Source: Pseudomonadota bacterium (lineage in GTDB: Bacteria; Pseudomonadota; Gammaproteobacteria; Steroidobacterales; Steroidobacteraceae). Taken from it: a DNA stretch of 56,617 nt. The position numbers and the translations under genes are program-made. Position 1 is the first letter of the stretch. Every line of letters begins with the position of its first letter. The notes under the pieces are model-generated. The model made no database searches and was not told the origin of the DNA. It worked only from the letters and a program-made list of their open reading frames with translations. The stretch covers positions 1 through 56,617 of the forward strand of contig JAKBWB010000047.1 of the NCBI GenBank assembly GCA_021843755.1. The letters run 5' to 3'. Shown here piece by piece: positions 27,264 through 36,106 of the stretch.

Positions 27264-28763
27264 TCAGCGGGCACAGCCGGCCACCGTCAGGCCGAAGCTC
27301 GCCTCGTTGATCGCGTAGTCCATCATGTTGCTGTCGTGAACGGTGTATGGAAAGACACGCCAGTTCGAGAAACTCGGCGACTTGATCTTCACTCGTGCCA
27401 GTCTGCCGTCGGCATCCAGATGAACGGCGTAGTACGCGGTGCCGCGCGGTGTCTCAGCCCAGCCGAGCCCCTCGCTTCGGGGCGGTGGCCGGCACTCGGT
27501 GCGCAGCCGCCCTTCGGGCAATCCCGCCAGCACGGCGCGGATGATCGCGATGCTGTTGAAGAGTTCCGCGATGCGGACCTGCTGGCGCGCGTAGGCGTCA
27601 CAGCTCTCGCCGATCGCAATGCTCAGGGGCAGTTCGGCGTAGGCCCCATAGGATTGATCTCGCCGCGAGTCACGGTCGAGTCCGGAGGCGCGCTCCACCG
27701 GTCCGGTGGCTCCTTGGTCGAAGGCGAGTTGCCGCCCGAGGATGCCAGTGGTCATCAGGCGATCCAGGTGACTGGTAGTCGCGGCGAGCCGATCTGCATA
27801 TCGTTGAAATTCGTTCTCGAGCCGTGCAAGTCCGGCCACGAGACCGGCAAGCTGCGGCTCGCGCCGCAGTCCACCGGGCATGATCAGGCCGCGCAGCAGC
27901 CGGCTGCCGCTCACCCTGCTGTTGATCTGCTTGGCGGACTCCTCGAGATATTTCCCTTGTGCCTCGCCCACCTTGAGGGTCGTCGTATGGCACAAATGCC
28001 CGAGATAGTGCAGATGGTTGTAGATGCGTTCGAGTTCGGCGAGCAATACCCGCAGCCACGTTGCGCGGCGGGGTACCTCGCAGTCGGCAGCGGCCTCGAC
28101 GGCGTGACAGTAGGCCAGAGCGTGCGCCACCGAGCCGATTCCGGATACGCGCTCGGCCAGAACGGTGGCGAGCATCGGGGCCAGTCCCTCGAAGCGCTGC
28201 TCCATTCCGCGATGCTTGAAGAACAACTGCGGGTGGTAGTGCAGAATCGCCTCGCCGGCATACAAGAATGCGAACTGGGCCGACTCCAGAACATCGGCCC
28301 GTATCGGCCCAAAGGGCAACAATTGCACGTCTTCGGGCGTTGTCCCGGCGAGCTCCGGCAGGTCCTGAGGCGAGGGTGTGTAGCTCAAGTGAGCCATCGG
28401 ACCCGGAACGAGGGGTGGGCGATCGGAGCGGCTGCCGGGCAACAGCACCAGCGATTGCGGCAAGGGCTGGTCCCGGAAGACCACGCCGCACAGATCAGTC
28501 GTTTCCCGTTCGTACCACGACAGCAGGGGCGCGGTCGACGCCAGACTCGGCGGCGGCACGTCGCCCGGACGGCAGCGCCAGATGCGCGGGGGGCGAGCGC
28601 GGCCCGGATGCAGTACATAGCGCAATTCGGGCGCCATCGGGCCCTCAGGGAACCACGCGTACATGAACTGCATTCGACCGCCTTCGCCAAGAGCGGCGCG
28701 GCAGCGCGCCACCAGCTCCGCGGGCACAAGGTCTTCGGTCTTAACCGTGTTCGAGCCGTTCAT
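27264..28763 (-). CDS. hyfG: Hyf/NuoCD-like large subunit lacking NiFe ligands
   Basis: A 499-aa protein with an N-terminal NuoC/30-kDa-like domain (about 30-120) and a NuoD/hydrogenase large-subunit-like domain (about 150-499), the HyfG/HycE layout. The sites for Ni ligands are not conserved. The RxCGxC motif of hydrogenases reads ERVSGIGS (204-211), and the C-terminal DPCxxC region reads EASFGLTVAGCAR with no matching cysteine pair. It therefore should not bind NiFe, as in complex I NuoD and energy-converting-hydrogenase-related (Ehr) complexes. Its stop lies 12 bases from the next start. Confidence 0.92.
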   Translation of the reverse strand: MNGSNTVKTEDLVPAELVARCRAALGEGGRMQFMYAWFPEGPMAPELRYVLHPGRARPPRIWRCRPGDVPPPSLASTAPLLSWYERETTDLCGVVFRDQPLPQSLVLLPGSRSDRPPLVPGPMAHLSYTPSPQDLPELAGTTPEDVQLLPFGPIRADVLESAQFAFLYAGEAILHYHPQLFFKHRGMEQRFEGLAPMLATVLAERVSGIGSVAHALAYCHAVEAAADCEVPRRATWLRVLLAELERIYNHLHYLGHLCHTTTLKVGEAQGKYLEESAKQINSRVSGSRLLRGLIMPGGLRREPQLAGLVAGLARLENEFQRYADRLAATTSHLDRLMTTGILGRQLAFDQGATGPVERASGLDRDSRRDQSYGAYAELPLSIAIGESCDAYARQQVRIAELFNSIAIIRAVLAGLPEGRLRTECRPPPRSEGLGWAETPRGTAYYAVHLDADGRLARVKIKSPSFSNWRVFPYTVHDSNMMDYAINEASFGLTVAGCAR

Positions 28764-28765
28764 CG

Positions 28766-30244
28766 CTAGCCTCGGTCGAGTTGTGCGGCGATGACGTTGA
28801 AGTAGTGAGTGAAGGCGCTCGGCCACCACAGGCCCATGACCAGAATGGGTACGAGCGCCAGCCACATCGGCAGCAGGCACCAGATGCGCTCGGAGGGCGT
28901 TGGCCTCCAGCGTATGGTGGCCGCCGCCGCCTGTGCGCTCTCGCCGAAGTACATGGCGCGGAAATGGTTGAGGAAGCCCACGAAGATCACTACGAGCAGG
29001 ACGAGCATGACGTACACCGCCCAGGCGTTGGGACCGGCAAGGCCGGCGCGCAGTATGGTCAGTTCGCTCACGAACAGCGCGAAGGGCGGTGCACCGGTAA
29101 TGGCCACCGCCCCGGCCAGCCAGAGCGCACCGGCGACGGGCATGGCGATGAGCACGTGATGGATACGACCGATGCGCTTGCTGTGGAAGGCATGCATGGC
29201 GGTACCTGACCCGAAGAACATCAGTGACTTGTTGAGCGAGTGATTGAGCATGTGATAGAGGGCGCCGGCCAGGCCGAGCGGTCCGCCGAAGCCGAAGCCC
29301 AGGGTCATCACCCCCATGTGCTCGACGCTGGAATACGCCATCAGGCGCTTGATGTCCGTCTGGCGCGTGATGAACAGAGCGGCGACGGCGAGCGACAGAG
29401 CCCCGATCACCACCACGACGGTCCGGGGAAGGCCGCCGAGGCGCACTGCATCGGTCACGTGGATGAAACGCACGATGCCGACCATCGCCGTGTTGAGCAG
29501 GGCTCCCGACAGCATCGCCGAGACGGGTGCGGGGCCTTCGCTGTGCGCGTCCGGGAGCCAAGTGTGCATCGGGGCGAGCCCGACCTTGGTACCAAAGCCG
29601 ATGAACACCAGCAGAAACGCTGTGAGAGCCATGGTCGGATTCAGTTGTGGCGCGACGAAGCGCAGTGTCGCCCAGGTGAGATTGAAGGATGGGCCCAGGT
29701 GCAGGCTCGCGTTCCAGTAATAGAAGACGATACCGAGCAGCGCCAGACTGATACCCGCGGAGACGATCACGATGTACTTCCAGGCGGCCTCGACTCCTTC
29801 GCGCGTCTTTTCGAACCCGACCAGGAACGTGCTTATCAGAGTGGTGAATTCGATCGCGATCCAGTACACCCCGATGTTGTTCATCAATGGACCAAGCAAT
29901 ATCGTCAGCGCGAATCCCGCCAAGAGAGCGTAGAAACGGCGCAGGCGCTGCGGCTCGTTGCGTGCCCGCATGTAGCCGATGGCGTACAGGGAGGCGAGCA
30001 GATACACCGCGCTGCACGACAGCAGCACCCACGCGCCCAACGCGTCGACGATGATGTAGCCGCGCAACAGAATGTACGGACCGCCGAGTGCAACCGGCAG
30101 CAGCCATAGCACGGCCGCGAATACCAGGACCGAGGCGGCAAGATTGAGATACTCGGCAAAGCGCGGCGAGCGGACGAGCTGGCAGCCCGCGACCGCCGTG
30201 AGCGGTGCCAACAGAATGACGAGCACCAGAGATCCGGGACTCAT
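28766..30244 (-). CDS. hyfF: HyfF/NuoN-like proton-translocating membrane subunit
   Basis: A 492-aa antiporter-like subunit with about 14 transmembrane segments. Key residues are in VYWIAIEFTTLISTFLVGFE (Glu in TM5 position) and FGTKVGLAPMHTWLPDAHSE (Lys), then LMAYSSVEHMGVMTLGFGFG and HMLNHSLNKSLMFFGSG, all typical of HyfF/NuoM-N. ATG 30244 overlaps the hyfE stop (ATGA). It is separated from the large-subunit gene by 2 bases. The role is proton pumping coupled to electron flow in the peripheral arm. Confidence 0.92.
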   Translation of the reverse strand: MSPGSLVLVILLAPLTAVAGCQLVRSPRFAEYLNLAASVLVFAAVLWLLPVALGGPYILLRGYIIVDALGAWVLLSCSAVYLLASLYAIGYMRARNEPQRLRRFYALLAGFALTILLGPLMNNIGVYWIAIEFTTLISTFLVGFEKTREGVEAAWKYIVIVSAGISLALLGIVFYYWNASLHLGPSFNLTWATLRFVAPQLNPTMALTAFLLVFIGFGTKVGLAPMHTWLPDAHSEGPAPVSAMLSGALLNTAMVGIVRFIHVTDAVRLGGLPRTVVVVIGALSLAVAALFITRQTDIKRLMAYSSVEHMGVMTLGFGFGGPLGLAGALYHMLNHSLNKSLMFFGSGTAMHAFHSKRIGRIHHVLIAMPVAGALWLAGAVAITGAPPFALFVSELTILRAGLAGPNAWAVYVMLVLLVVIFVGFLNHFRAMYFGESAQAAAATIRWRPTPSERIWCLLPMWLALVPILVMGLWWPSAFTHYFNVIAAQLDRG

Positions 30245-30921
30245 CCAACCAGTCTCCTGAGCTCGCGGCTGCTCGTGGTGCCGGCATGCACGATGAGGTA
30301 GCGCACCAGCACGCCGAAGCAGGCGACGACCACCAGCAGGTCGAACAGGATCACCAGCTCGATCAGCAGCGGCATACCCGGCACGAGGATCTGCGAGCCG
30401 AGAAAGATGCCGTTTTCGATGACCAGCAGCGCCAGGATCTGGCTGACCACCTCCCGGCGCACCACGAGCATCAGAAAGCCGATGAGCTTCATGGACAGCA
30501 TGGCGGTCAGGGCCAGCACCGCGACCGTGCCGCCGAGTCCAAGGACCGTGCTCAGGTGATTTGCGACCACGAAGGCGAACACGACCAGCAGGGCGCCTAC
30601 CACGAGGCTGGCACTCGGCGAGAGCCGCTCGTGCAATTCGCGGTCGACGTTCAGGCGTCGCGTAATGCGCAACAGCAGGTACGGCAGCACCAGACCGCGA
30701 AACAACGCGGTGAGTGCCGCGATACCGTACAGCTCGGGATACCCTCCGTAATAGGCGACAGCCGCTGAGAGCACGGCAATCAACCACGATTGCAGGGCGA
30801 ACGCGCCGAGGTAGGCGTTGAGCCAGCGTGAGCCGAGCATGACGAATGCCAGCAACAGGCTGACGATGGCGAGCAGGCTGAACAGCGATCCGGCGAGCGG
30901 TGGAATATGGGCGGCGAACAT
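30241..30921 (-). CDS. hyfE: HyfE-like membrane subunit
   Basis: A 226-aa membrane protein of the HyfE family (related to NuoK-MrpC). It has about six or seven hydrophobic helices and the characteristic ending LLIELVILFDLLVVVACFGVLVRYLI. The start ATG 30921 lies 2 bases from the hyfC stop. A conserved glutamate pair sits in ALLVIENGIFLGSQ. It contributes to the proton path between the large antiporter-like subunits. Confidence 0.9.
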   Translation of the reverse strand: MFAAHIPPLAGSLFSLLAIVSLLLAFVMLGSRWLNAYLGAFALQSWLIAVLSAAVAYYGGYPELYGIAALTALFRGLVLPYLLLRITRRLNVDRELHERLSPSASLVVGALLVVFAFVVANHLSTVLGLGGTVAVLALTAMLSMKLIGFLMLVVRREVVSQILALLVIENGIFLGSQILVPGMPLLIELVILFDLLVVVACFGVLVRYLIVHAGTTSSRELRRLVG

Positions 30922-30923
30922 CG

Positions 30924-31868
30924 TTACCTCACCTGGTTGGCGACGATCGCGAGAATCGCGAGCAGGAAGGAGGCTGCGAGCGGTTCCTGATAGCGGTAGT
31001 AGCGCAGGCGCGCCTGCATGGTCTCGACGAGGACCACCACCGCTCCGACGGCCGCGAATTTCACGAGCAGTCCGCCGGCGGCGCCGAGAGCGCCCAGGGC
31101 CGTACCCTGAATCGACAGCCCCCAGGGTAGCAGCAGTACGTTGCAGAAGATGATGTAGAGGATGAATTGCTTCATCGCCGAGGCCCAGCGCAGCAACGCC
31201 AATAACGGGCCGGAATACTCGAGGATGCGGGCCTCCTCGATCATGTATACCTCGATGTGGGTGCTGGAGTGAAAAGGCAGCCGGTCGGTTTCGGCGAGCA
31301 AGAGGATGAAGAATGCGGCGACCAAAAACAGGTGCGCGGGGCCCCAGTACACGGCCGGTTGGCCGACGAGCACATGGTTGACCGCGAACGGCAGCATTGA
31401 TTTCGCGAGCAGCGTGATGCCGACGAAGACCAGAATGAGGGTGGGTTCGGCAAGAATCCCGAGCATCACTGCCCGCGATGAGCCAATGCCGCCATAGGCG
31501 CTGCCGGAGTCGAGACCCGCCAGGGTGATGAAGAATGAGCCCAGGGTCAGAATGAGCCCGCCGCCGAGGATGTCGCCCATGTCGGAGAGGGGCAGCGGAA
31601 AGTTCGTCAGCACCGGGATCAGAATCGGCACCGTAAGCATGCAGGTGAAGGCGATAACGGGCGCGGCCCAGTAGATGAAGCTCGCGGTCTCCGGGATCAC
31701 GAGCTGCTTGTGAAACAACTTCCGCAGATCGCGGTAGGGCTGGAAGATTCCGGGTCCACGCGCGCGTTGAACCCGTTCCTCCCACTGCAGGATGATCCCC
31801 TGCAGCAGCGGCGCGAGCATGACGACGGTCAGGACCTGGGCGATCTGCAGCAGCACGGCCCGCGCCAC
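30924..31868 (-). CDS. hyfC: HyfC/NuoH-like membrane anchor subunit
   Basis: A 314-aa subunit of the NuoH/HyfC/HycD family that links the hydrophilic arm to the membrane arm. Marker segments are GPGIFQPYRDLRKLFHKQLV near the N-terminus and LLLAETDRLPFHSSTHIEVY, which matches the NuoH/HyfC loop motif (E-x-R-x-P-F-D/H). It has about eight hydrophobic helices. GTG 31868 is the start, and this is the first gene of the six-gene operon. Its promoter should lie in 31869-32285. Confidence 0.9.
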   Translation of the reverse strand: MARAVLLQIAQVLTVVMLAPLLQGIILQWEERVQRARGPGIFQPYRDLRKLFHKQLVIPETASFIYWAAPVIAFTCMLTVPILIPVLTNFPLPLSDMGDILGGGLILTLGSFFITLAGLDSGSAYGGIGSSRAVMLGILAEPTLILVFVGITLLAKSMLPFAVNHVLVGQPAVYWGPAHLFLVAAFFILLLAETDRLPFHSSTHIEVYMIEEARILEYSGPLLALLRWASAMKQFILYIIFCNVLLLPWGLSIQGTALGALGAAGGLLVKFAAVGAVVVLVETMQARLRYYRYQEPLAASFLLAILAIVANQVR

Positions 31869-32285
31869 GCGTCAGCTCCTGGCGTGACTCGGCGCTGTTT
31901 CAGGCGGAACCCGACACCATGGTCTTGGATCACCAGGGGGAACGCGCGACCTCGGTCGCGGGTACAGCCTGCCGACGGGACTCGGGATGAACTCGGGTCT
32001 CATGCGCTACCACTCCTCCGTCACAATGACGGAATGGGTAGGCATCATTAGCCGTATGCGGCGGTTCTTGGTTGCGGGAGGAATGCCATCTCCCCGCGGG
32101 CCAATATACACATGCGTCGGATGGCCAGCAAGCGCCGTGGCCGCGGTCGCGAAGACTTGCGATCGCAGGTCGCAGCATCCTAAACTGTAAGACCGAAGGG
32201 AGATGGCATCCGTCCCCGAAGTGCCGCGTTCCGCGGTTGATGATGCCTGCGTCGAGAGTCGTGCGGATGGCAGGCAGATAGACCC
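31869..32285. other. Divergent promoter region between Hyf-like operon and NTPase gene
   Basis: A 417-base region between divergent genes. It contains a long-range inverted repeat (32083-32094 with 32198-32209), the palindrome TGCGATCGCA at 32158-32167, and a possible plus-strand promoter TTGCGA-18-TAAACT just after it. No coding frame is credible. Confidence 0.5.
32083..32209. repeat. Spaced inverted repeat in the divergent promoter
   Basis: ATGCCATCTCCC (32083-32094) is repeated as its reverse complement GGGAGATGGCAT (32198-32209), 103 bases apart. The arms are perfect over 12 bp. They could be two half-sites for a looping regulator of the divergent genes. Confidence 0.5.
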
Positions 32286-33098
32286 ATGCAGTCACGGGTG
32301 GCTGAGTTCATCGGGCAACTGGAACGACGGTTGTTGCGCGGCGAGCATATGACACTCTACGGCCCACGTGGCAGCGGCAAGTCGTCTGTCCTCACGCAGT
32401 TGCTGGCTCGACTCCAACTGAGTGCAGTCCCGTGCGCCTACTCTGCGTCGACCAGCTGCCTCGATGACATCACGCGAGTTCTGGAGCGTGCATATCCCGG
32501 CATAGATACGTGCACGGTCGGGCGGCGCACGGCTCGTGGCCGGCTGTGGCACGCGGCGGACCGGCGGGCGGGGGTCCTGCTGCTCGACCATTTCCGCTGC
32601 AACGGTACCGCGATGGTGTCGTTCCTGAGACGCTTGCACGGCAAGATCGCCGGTGTTCTGACCGTGGTCGACGTCGACACTGTTGTCGAGCGTGCGCGCA
32701 TGCGGCCCTGGCGCTACGGGGCGCTGTCGGTACGCATGCCGGCGGCCACGGACCGCCAACTGCGCCGCCTTCTCGATGATCGTTGGAGCGCTTCACGATT
32801 GCCGGCACTCGCCGCGGACGCGCGTGAGGCGTTCGTCGAAGCATCGCGCGGTCGGCCCGGATGGATCGCGAAATGCACTCAACTTGCCCGCGAGCAGCGC
32901 TACTGGTGCACCTGTGGTCCTTTGATCACGGTCTTGTGTGTCGACACCGAGGCGGCCGTACGCTACCACGCGCTCGCGATGGTACGAGCGGAATTGTCGG
33001 TGCGCTCGGCGGGGCAGATGACCGCTCAGGACCCATCAGCGGCCGCAGGCGGATCGGCGTCATCGGGGTTGACGACGCCGAAGGACGCCGGGATATAG
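32286..33098 (+). CDS. P-loop NTPase of unknown function
   Basis: A 270-aa AAA-like ATP-binding protein. Walker A is LYGPRGSGKSSVLTQLLARL (about 24-43) and a Walker B-like strand is AGVLLLDHF (about 94-102). A possible lid region contains RQLRRLLDDRWSAS. The C-terminal 40 residues are low complexity. I do not recognise a specific family. It is divergent from the Hyf-like operon, and its last 73 bases overlap the antisense DUF190 gene, so the two messages are complementary at their 3' ends. Confidence 0.75.
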   Translation: MQSRVAEFIGQLERRLLRGEHMTLYGPRGSGKSSVLTQLLARLQLSAVPCAYSASTSCLDDITRVLERAYPGIDTCTVGRRTARGRLWHAADRRAGVLLLDHFRCNGTAMVSFLRRLHGKIAGVLTVVDVDTVVERARMRPWRYGALSVRMPAATDRQLRRLLDDRWSASRLPALAADAREAFVEASRGRPGWIAKCTQLAREQRYWCTCGPLITVLCVDTEAAVRYHALAMVRAELSVRSAGQMTAQDPSAAAGGSASSGLTTPKDAGI

Positions 33099-33379
33099 GC
33101 ATAGAACAGCCGTAGCTTCTCGCGGTGCAGCAGATCGAGCAATTTCCGGGCACCCGCCTGCGCCGTCACGAATTGCACTTCGATTATACGTGTGCCGGTG
33201 AGTTCGGAAAAGCCGGCATCATGAAACACATGACGGTGACCAAAGCCGGCCATTGATTTGACCGCGCAACCGCCTTGCAGACCGAGACTGCTGCCGTGCT
33301 CGAGCAGCCACTCCCACGCGAGTTGGCCGTGATGACGATGATCCTCGCGGACGTAGAACCTCAAGAACGCACCTTGCAT
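33026..33379 (-). CDS. DUF190 (UPF0166) family protein
   Basis: A 117-aa protein of the small DUF190 family, PII-like in fold. Family features are the central QLAWEWLLEHGSSLGLQGGC, then AVKSMAGFGHRHVFHDAGFSEL, and VQFVTAQAGARKLLDLLHRE toward the end. The biochemical role of DUF190 is not established. The gene is on the minus strand and converges with the NTPase gene, overlapping it by 73 bases. The sulfur genes upstream on the same strand are 560 bases away, so co-transcription is uncertain. Confidence 0.85.
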   Translation of the reverse strand: MQGAFLRFYVREDHRHHGQLAWEWLLEHGSSLGLQGGCAVKSMAGFGHRHVFHDAGFSELTGTRIIEVQFVTAQAGARKLLDLLHREKLRLFYAYIPASFGVVNPDDADPPAAADGS

Positions 33380-33938
33380 TGCTGAACGGCCTCCTGTGCG
33401 CCGGGAACGTCGGGCGCGGCAGCCTAATGCCTGCCGCAGGTCCGATCAATCATTGCATCGCCGCAGCCGCGGAGCGCACGTCGGGTCGCAGGGCGGACCG
33501 CTGGAGTGATCGAACGTCCGGATTCCGTAATTCCGTTGCGTCGTGGGTCCGAGTTCCCGTAAAGGGCGTGGCGCGCAGTGCTCGCGGGAGCCGCTTGGCT
33601 CGCTGTCGAATAAGGCGCCGATAGGTCCATCGCGCCACACCGACTTTGTCGATCGGCGGCCGCCGTGCAGGATGATTCAATGCGAGACTGGTTCATTGGG
33701 GCACGGGCGGCCGCAGTGACGCGAGTGCCGCCGGCGTGCCCGGAGTGCTGGTGTGGACACGGAATGCAGGCGCTCCGTGGGATCGGAATCACACGATGCG
33801 TGGATCGTCGGAGAGTCGCTCCCGAGTGATCTCGAGCCATGCGCCGCCGGATCGGCACGGTGCCGCGTGAGTCGTCGAGGAGGCATGCCTGGAGGCAACG
33901 ATAAGCAGGTCCAGGCACACGTGGCGGCGCCGACGTGC
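33380..33938. other. Intergenic region, possible tRNA-like relic
   Basis: About 560 bases between doxDA and the DUF190 gene. Around 33508-33560 the plus strand resembles the D-arm to T-arm order of an arginine-type tRNA (GCTGGA...ACGTCCGGATT...GTCGTGGGTCCGAGTTCC). The stems do not fold properly and position 33 is not T. No gene is supported. Confidence 0.35.
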
Positions 33939-35009
33939 TCAGCTGCCGGCCGTGAGCAAGAGAGTGAACGGGTGTCCGTCAACGGAGTGCAGCACAAGCT
34001 GATAACGACCTGCGGCCAGAGTCAGGCCTGGGAGTGTGGGCGGCAGGGTGATGATGGCGCGGGCGCCTACCTTGGCGGTGATGCCGGCATATCCCGCACC
34101 GAAGCGGTTGTATGCATACTCGTTGCGGAAATCGCTCGCGGGGAGCGCGGCGAGCGTGGCGCCGCTCCAGTGTTCGACGGGAGTGCCGTCAGGGTCAAAC
34201 AGATCCGCGCGCACGACGTTTTCCGGGACCGCCGGCGTCCCGGCGTCCAGATAAGCGGTAAAGCGTACGCTGCCATCGCTGCTCACTCGTCCCGCGGACA
34301 GACTGATGTGGTGGGCGGCGGGGCTGACCGGGCCGCCATGGAAGGGCGTCAGCACCGAGCCGCGATAGTAGTTGTACGTCAATACGACGAACAGCACCGT
34401 CACGGCGGTACCGATCAGGCTCCAGCGTTCGAGGCGAGCAAAAGGCCACGGTCCGCTGCCCATCCACTGAAACCACCCCGTATGGGCAAGCGGTGGATGG
34501 CGAGTTTGCAGCCACGCGTCGATTGAATACGCGCCCCCGCCCGCCACGAACAGCGCGACACCCATGGCGAAATTGGTCGAGGCCATGGTCCACTCGTCGA
34601 TACAGGTTGCGCCTTGCCAGCCGAACAGCAGCATCAGCACGAAGCTCAGGCCGACCGTCACCAGGGCGGAAAGCCGAGTCATGAACCCAAGCAGCAGAAA
34701 AAGGCCGAACAGCAGTTCCGCCGCGCTGAAGACGATCAACCCGGCATACAGCAGCGTGAAATGGTGCAATAGATAGTCCACGACGTGGCTCATGCCGAGA
34801 ATGGCCCCGGGCATCGCCGACTGGAATTTGTTGGCCATCCAGCTGGAGGCGTGTGGATCGAGCTTCGCGGGCGCATAGATGAACCGGCGGCTGCCGCCGC
34901 CCCAGTAGATCCAGCCCTGCACGAAGCGTACCGTCAACATGGCCAGGCCAAGCAGACGCCACGTGCCTGTATCCGGCACGTGCGCTGAATCGGGGTGTGG
35001 TGTGGTCAT
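33939..35009 (-). CDS. doxDA: DoxDA-type thiosulfate:quinone oxidoreductase
   Basis: A 356-aa fusion of DoxD and DoxA. The N-terminal half (1-160) is the DoxD membrane part with four hydrophobic helices and the marker QGWIYWGGGSRRFIYAPAKL. After another transmembrane helix (about 195-215), the C-terminal half is the DoxA-like periplasmic domain (SVLTPFHGGPVSPAAHHISL to the end). The enzyme oxidises thiosulfate to tetrathionate and reduces membrane quinone. Fused doxDA genes are known in Acidithiobacillus. The two upstream genes on the same strand encode exported proteins, so the three probably form one operon for thiosulfate use. Confidence 0.9.
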   Translation of the reverse strand: MTTPHPDSAHVPDTGTWRLLGLAMLTVRFVQGWIYWGGGSRRFIYAPAKLDPHASSWMANKFQSAMPGAILGMSHVVDYLLHHFTLLYAGLIVFSAAELLFGLFLLLGFMTRLSALVTVGLSFVLMLLFGWQGATCIDEWTMASTNFAMGVALFVAGGGAYSIDAWLQTRHPPLAHTGWFQWMGSGPWPFARLERWSLIGTAVTVLFVVLTYNYYRGSVLTPFHGGPVSPAAHHISLSAGRVSSDGSVRFTAYLDAGTPAVPENVVRADLFDPDGTPVEHWSGATLAALPASDFRNEYAYNRFGAGYAGITAKVGARAIITLPPTLPGLTLAAGRYQLVLHSVDGHPFTLLLTAGS

Positions 35010-35027
35010 GGGTTTTCCCGCATAAGG

Positions 35028-36086
35028 TCAGGGAGTGGAGTGATGTGCGCCGTTCCGATGGAGTGCCGACCTGAAGCCATAGTGCTCGAAGATTCTCAGT
35101 GCCGCCGGCGAGCGAAGGAACCGGATCCACGCGCGCGCCGCCTGCGGATGAGCTGCGCCGCGGACCACCGCAGCCGCGTACACCGCCGTGACGTTCTGCG
35201 CGGCGGGGATGTCGACATGCCTGATCGGATGACCGGCCTGTTCCTGAAAAAGTGCCTCGGACTTCCAAGTGACCCCGGCATCGACCAATCCCTCCATCAG
35301 AAACAGCGGCGTCTGGCGATGATGGATGTGGGTGAGCAGGGTCTGGCCGTCGGCAACCTTGCTCACGTACACCGTGCGCTCGAGCGCCGCTCCCCCGGCC
35401 TTGGTCAGGGCAAGCTTGATCTGGCGTGCCACACCTTCCCAGGCCGGATTGGGCATCGACAGGCGTACCCCTGGGTTCCCGAGGTCCTTCAGGCCGGTGA
35501 TATGGGCGGGATTTCCCTTGGACACCATGATCGTCAGGTCGTTGGTGACGTACGGAACGGCCGGCCCCAGCAGTATCCGATGTGCGATGTAATAGTCAAC
35601 CTTCTTGAGTCCTGCGGCGTAGACGTCGGGTTTGATTGTCCACGTCATATTGCCGATGGTGATCGTTCCACCGTGTTCCATTTGTTTCATGAGAATGCCT
35701 GGCGGCAGGGTCTCATAATAGATCCTCCCGGTTAATTGGGGATGTACGTTCTCGAAGGCGCGCACGAGCGGACCCATGGCGAAGTAATAGTTTCCGCCGA
35801 CGAAGATCACGAGCGCAGGGTGGTCGATGCTGCCGTGGAAGTCCGGAAGATCGTCGACTTGGGGGACTGTGAACTCGAGTCCGCGCTCGACAGCCGGATT
35901 GTTTAGTCCATGGCTCCAGGGCGGAAACATCTGGCCCTGGTACCGCGGTACCGCGGCCAGAGGACTCACGGCCCGGGTGTTCCATCCGGCGCACGTCGCT
36001 TGTACGGTACCCGGTCCGAGTAGGAGGAGAAACGCGACGGCTGCGAATAGCGCCGGGTACAGCCATGCATGACTTGTCTGTCGCAT
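35028..36086 (-). CDS. Periplasmic substrate-binding protein linked to doxDA
   Basis: A 352-aa exported protein with a clear signal peptide (SHAWLYPALFAAVAFLLLLG, cleavage near VQATC). It shows the bilobal solute-binding style of molybdate/sulfate-type proteins, with VTNDLTIMVSKGNPAHITGL, DLGNPGVRLSMPNPAWEG and VAAVVRGAAHPQAARAWI-like C-terminal features. ATG 36086 has GAGGA upstream. An alternative ATG at 36110 overlaps the previous stop (ATGA). No ABC permease or ATPase is nearby. It may deliver thiosulfate or another oxyanion to DoxDA rather than feed transport. That role is an inference. Confidence 0.82.
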   Translation of the reverse strand: MRQTSHAWLYPALFAAVAFLLLLGPGTVQATCAGWNTRAVSPLAAVPRYQGQMFPPWSHGLNNPAVERGLEFTVPQVDDLPDFHGSIDHPALVIFVGGNYYFAMGPLVRAFENVHPQLTGRIYYETLPPGILMKQMEHGGTITIGNMTWTIKPDVYAAGLKKVDYYIAHRILLGPAVPYVTNDLTIMVSKGNPAHITGLKDLGNPGVRLSMPNPAWEGVARQIKLALTKAGGAALERTVYVSKVADGQTLLTHIHHRQTPLFLMEGLVDAGVTWKSEALFQEQAGHPIRHVDIPAAQNVTAVYAAAVVRGAAHPQAARAWIRFLRSPAALRIFEHYGFRSALHRNGAHHSTP

Positions 36087-36106
36087 CGTCTGTTCCTCGA
36101 GGGATG

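Noticed and set aside
27264-30287. Reading the 1007-aa open frame as one protein
   Set aside because: Only the last 499 residues from ATG 28763 match HyfG; the upstream part is the out-of-frame reading of hyfF.
33505-33570. Annotating a real tRNA here
   Set aside because: The anticodon and T stems do not pair and the conserved T33 is absent; kept only as a low-interest relic.
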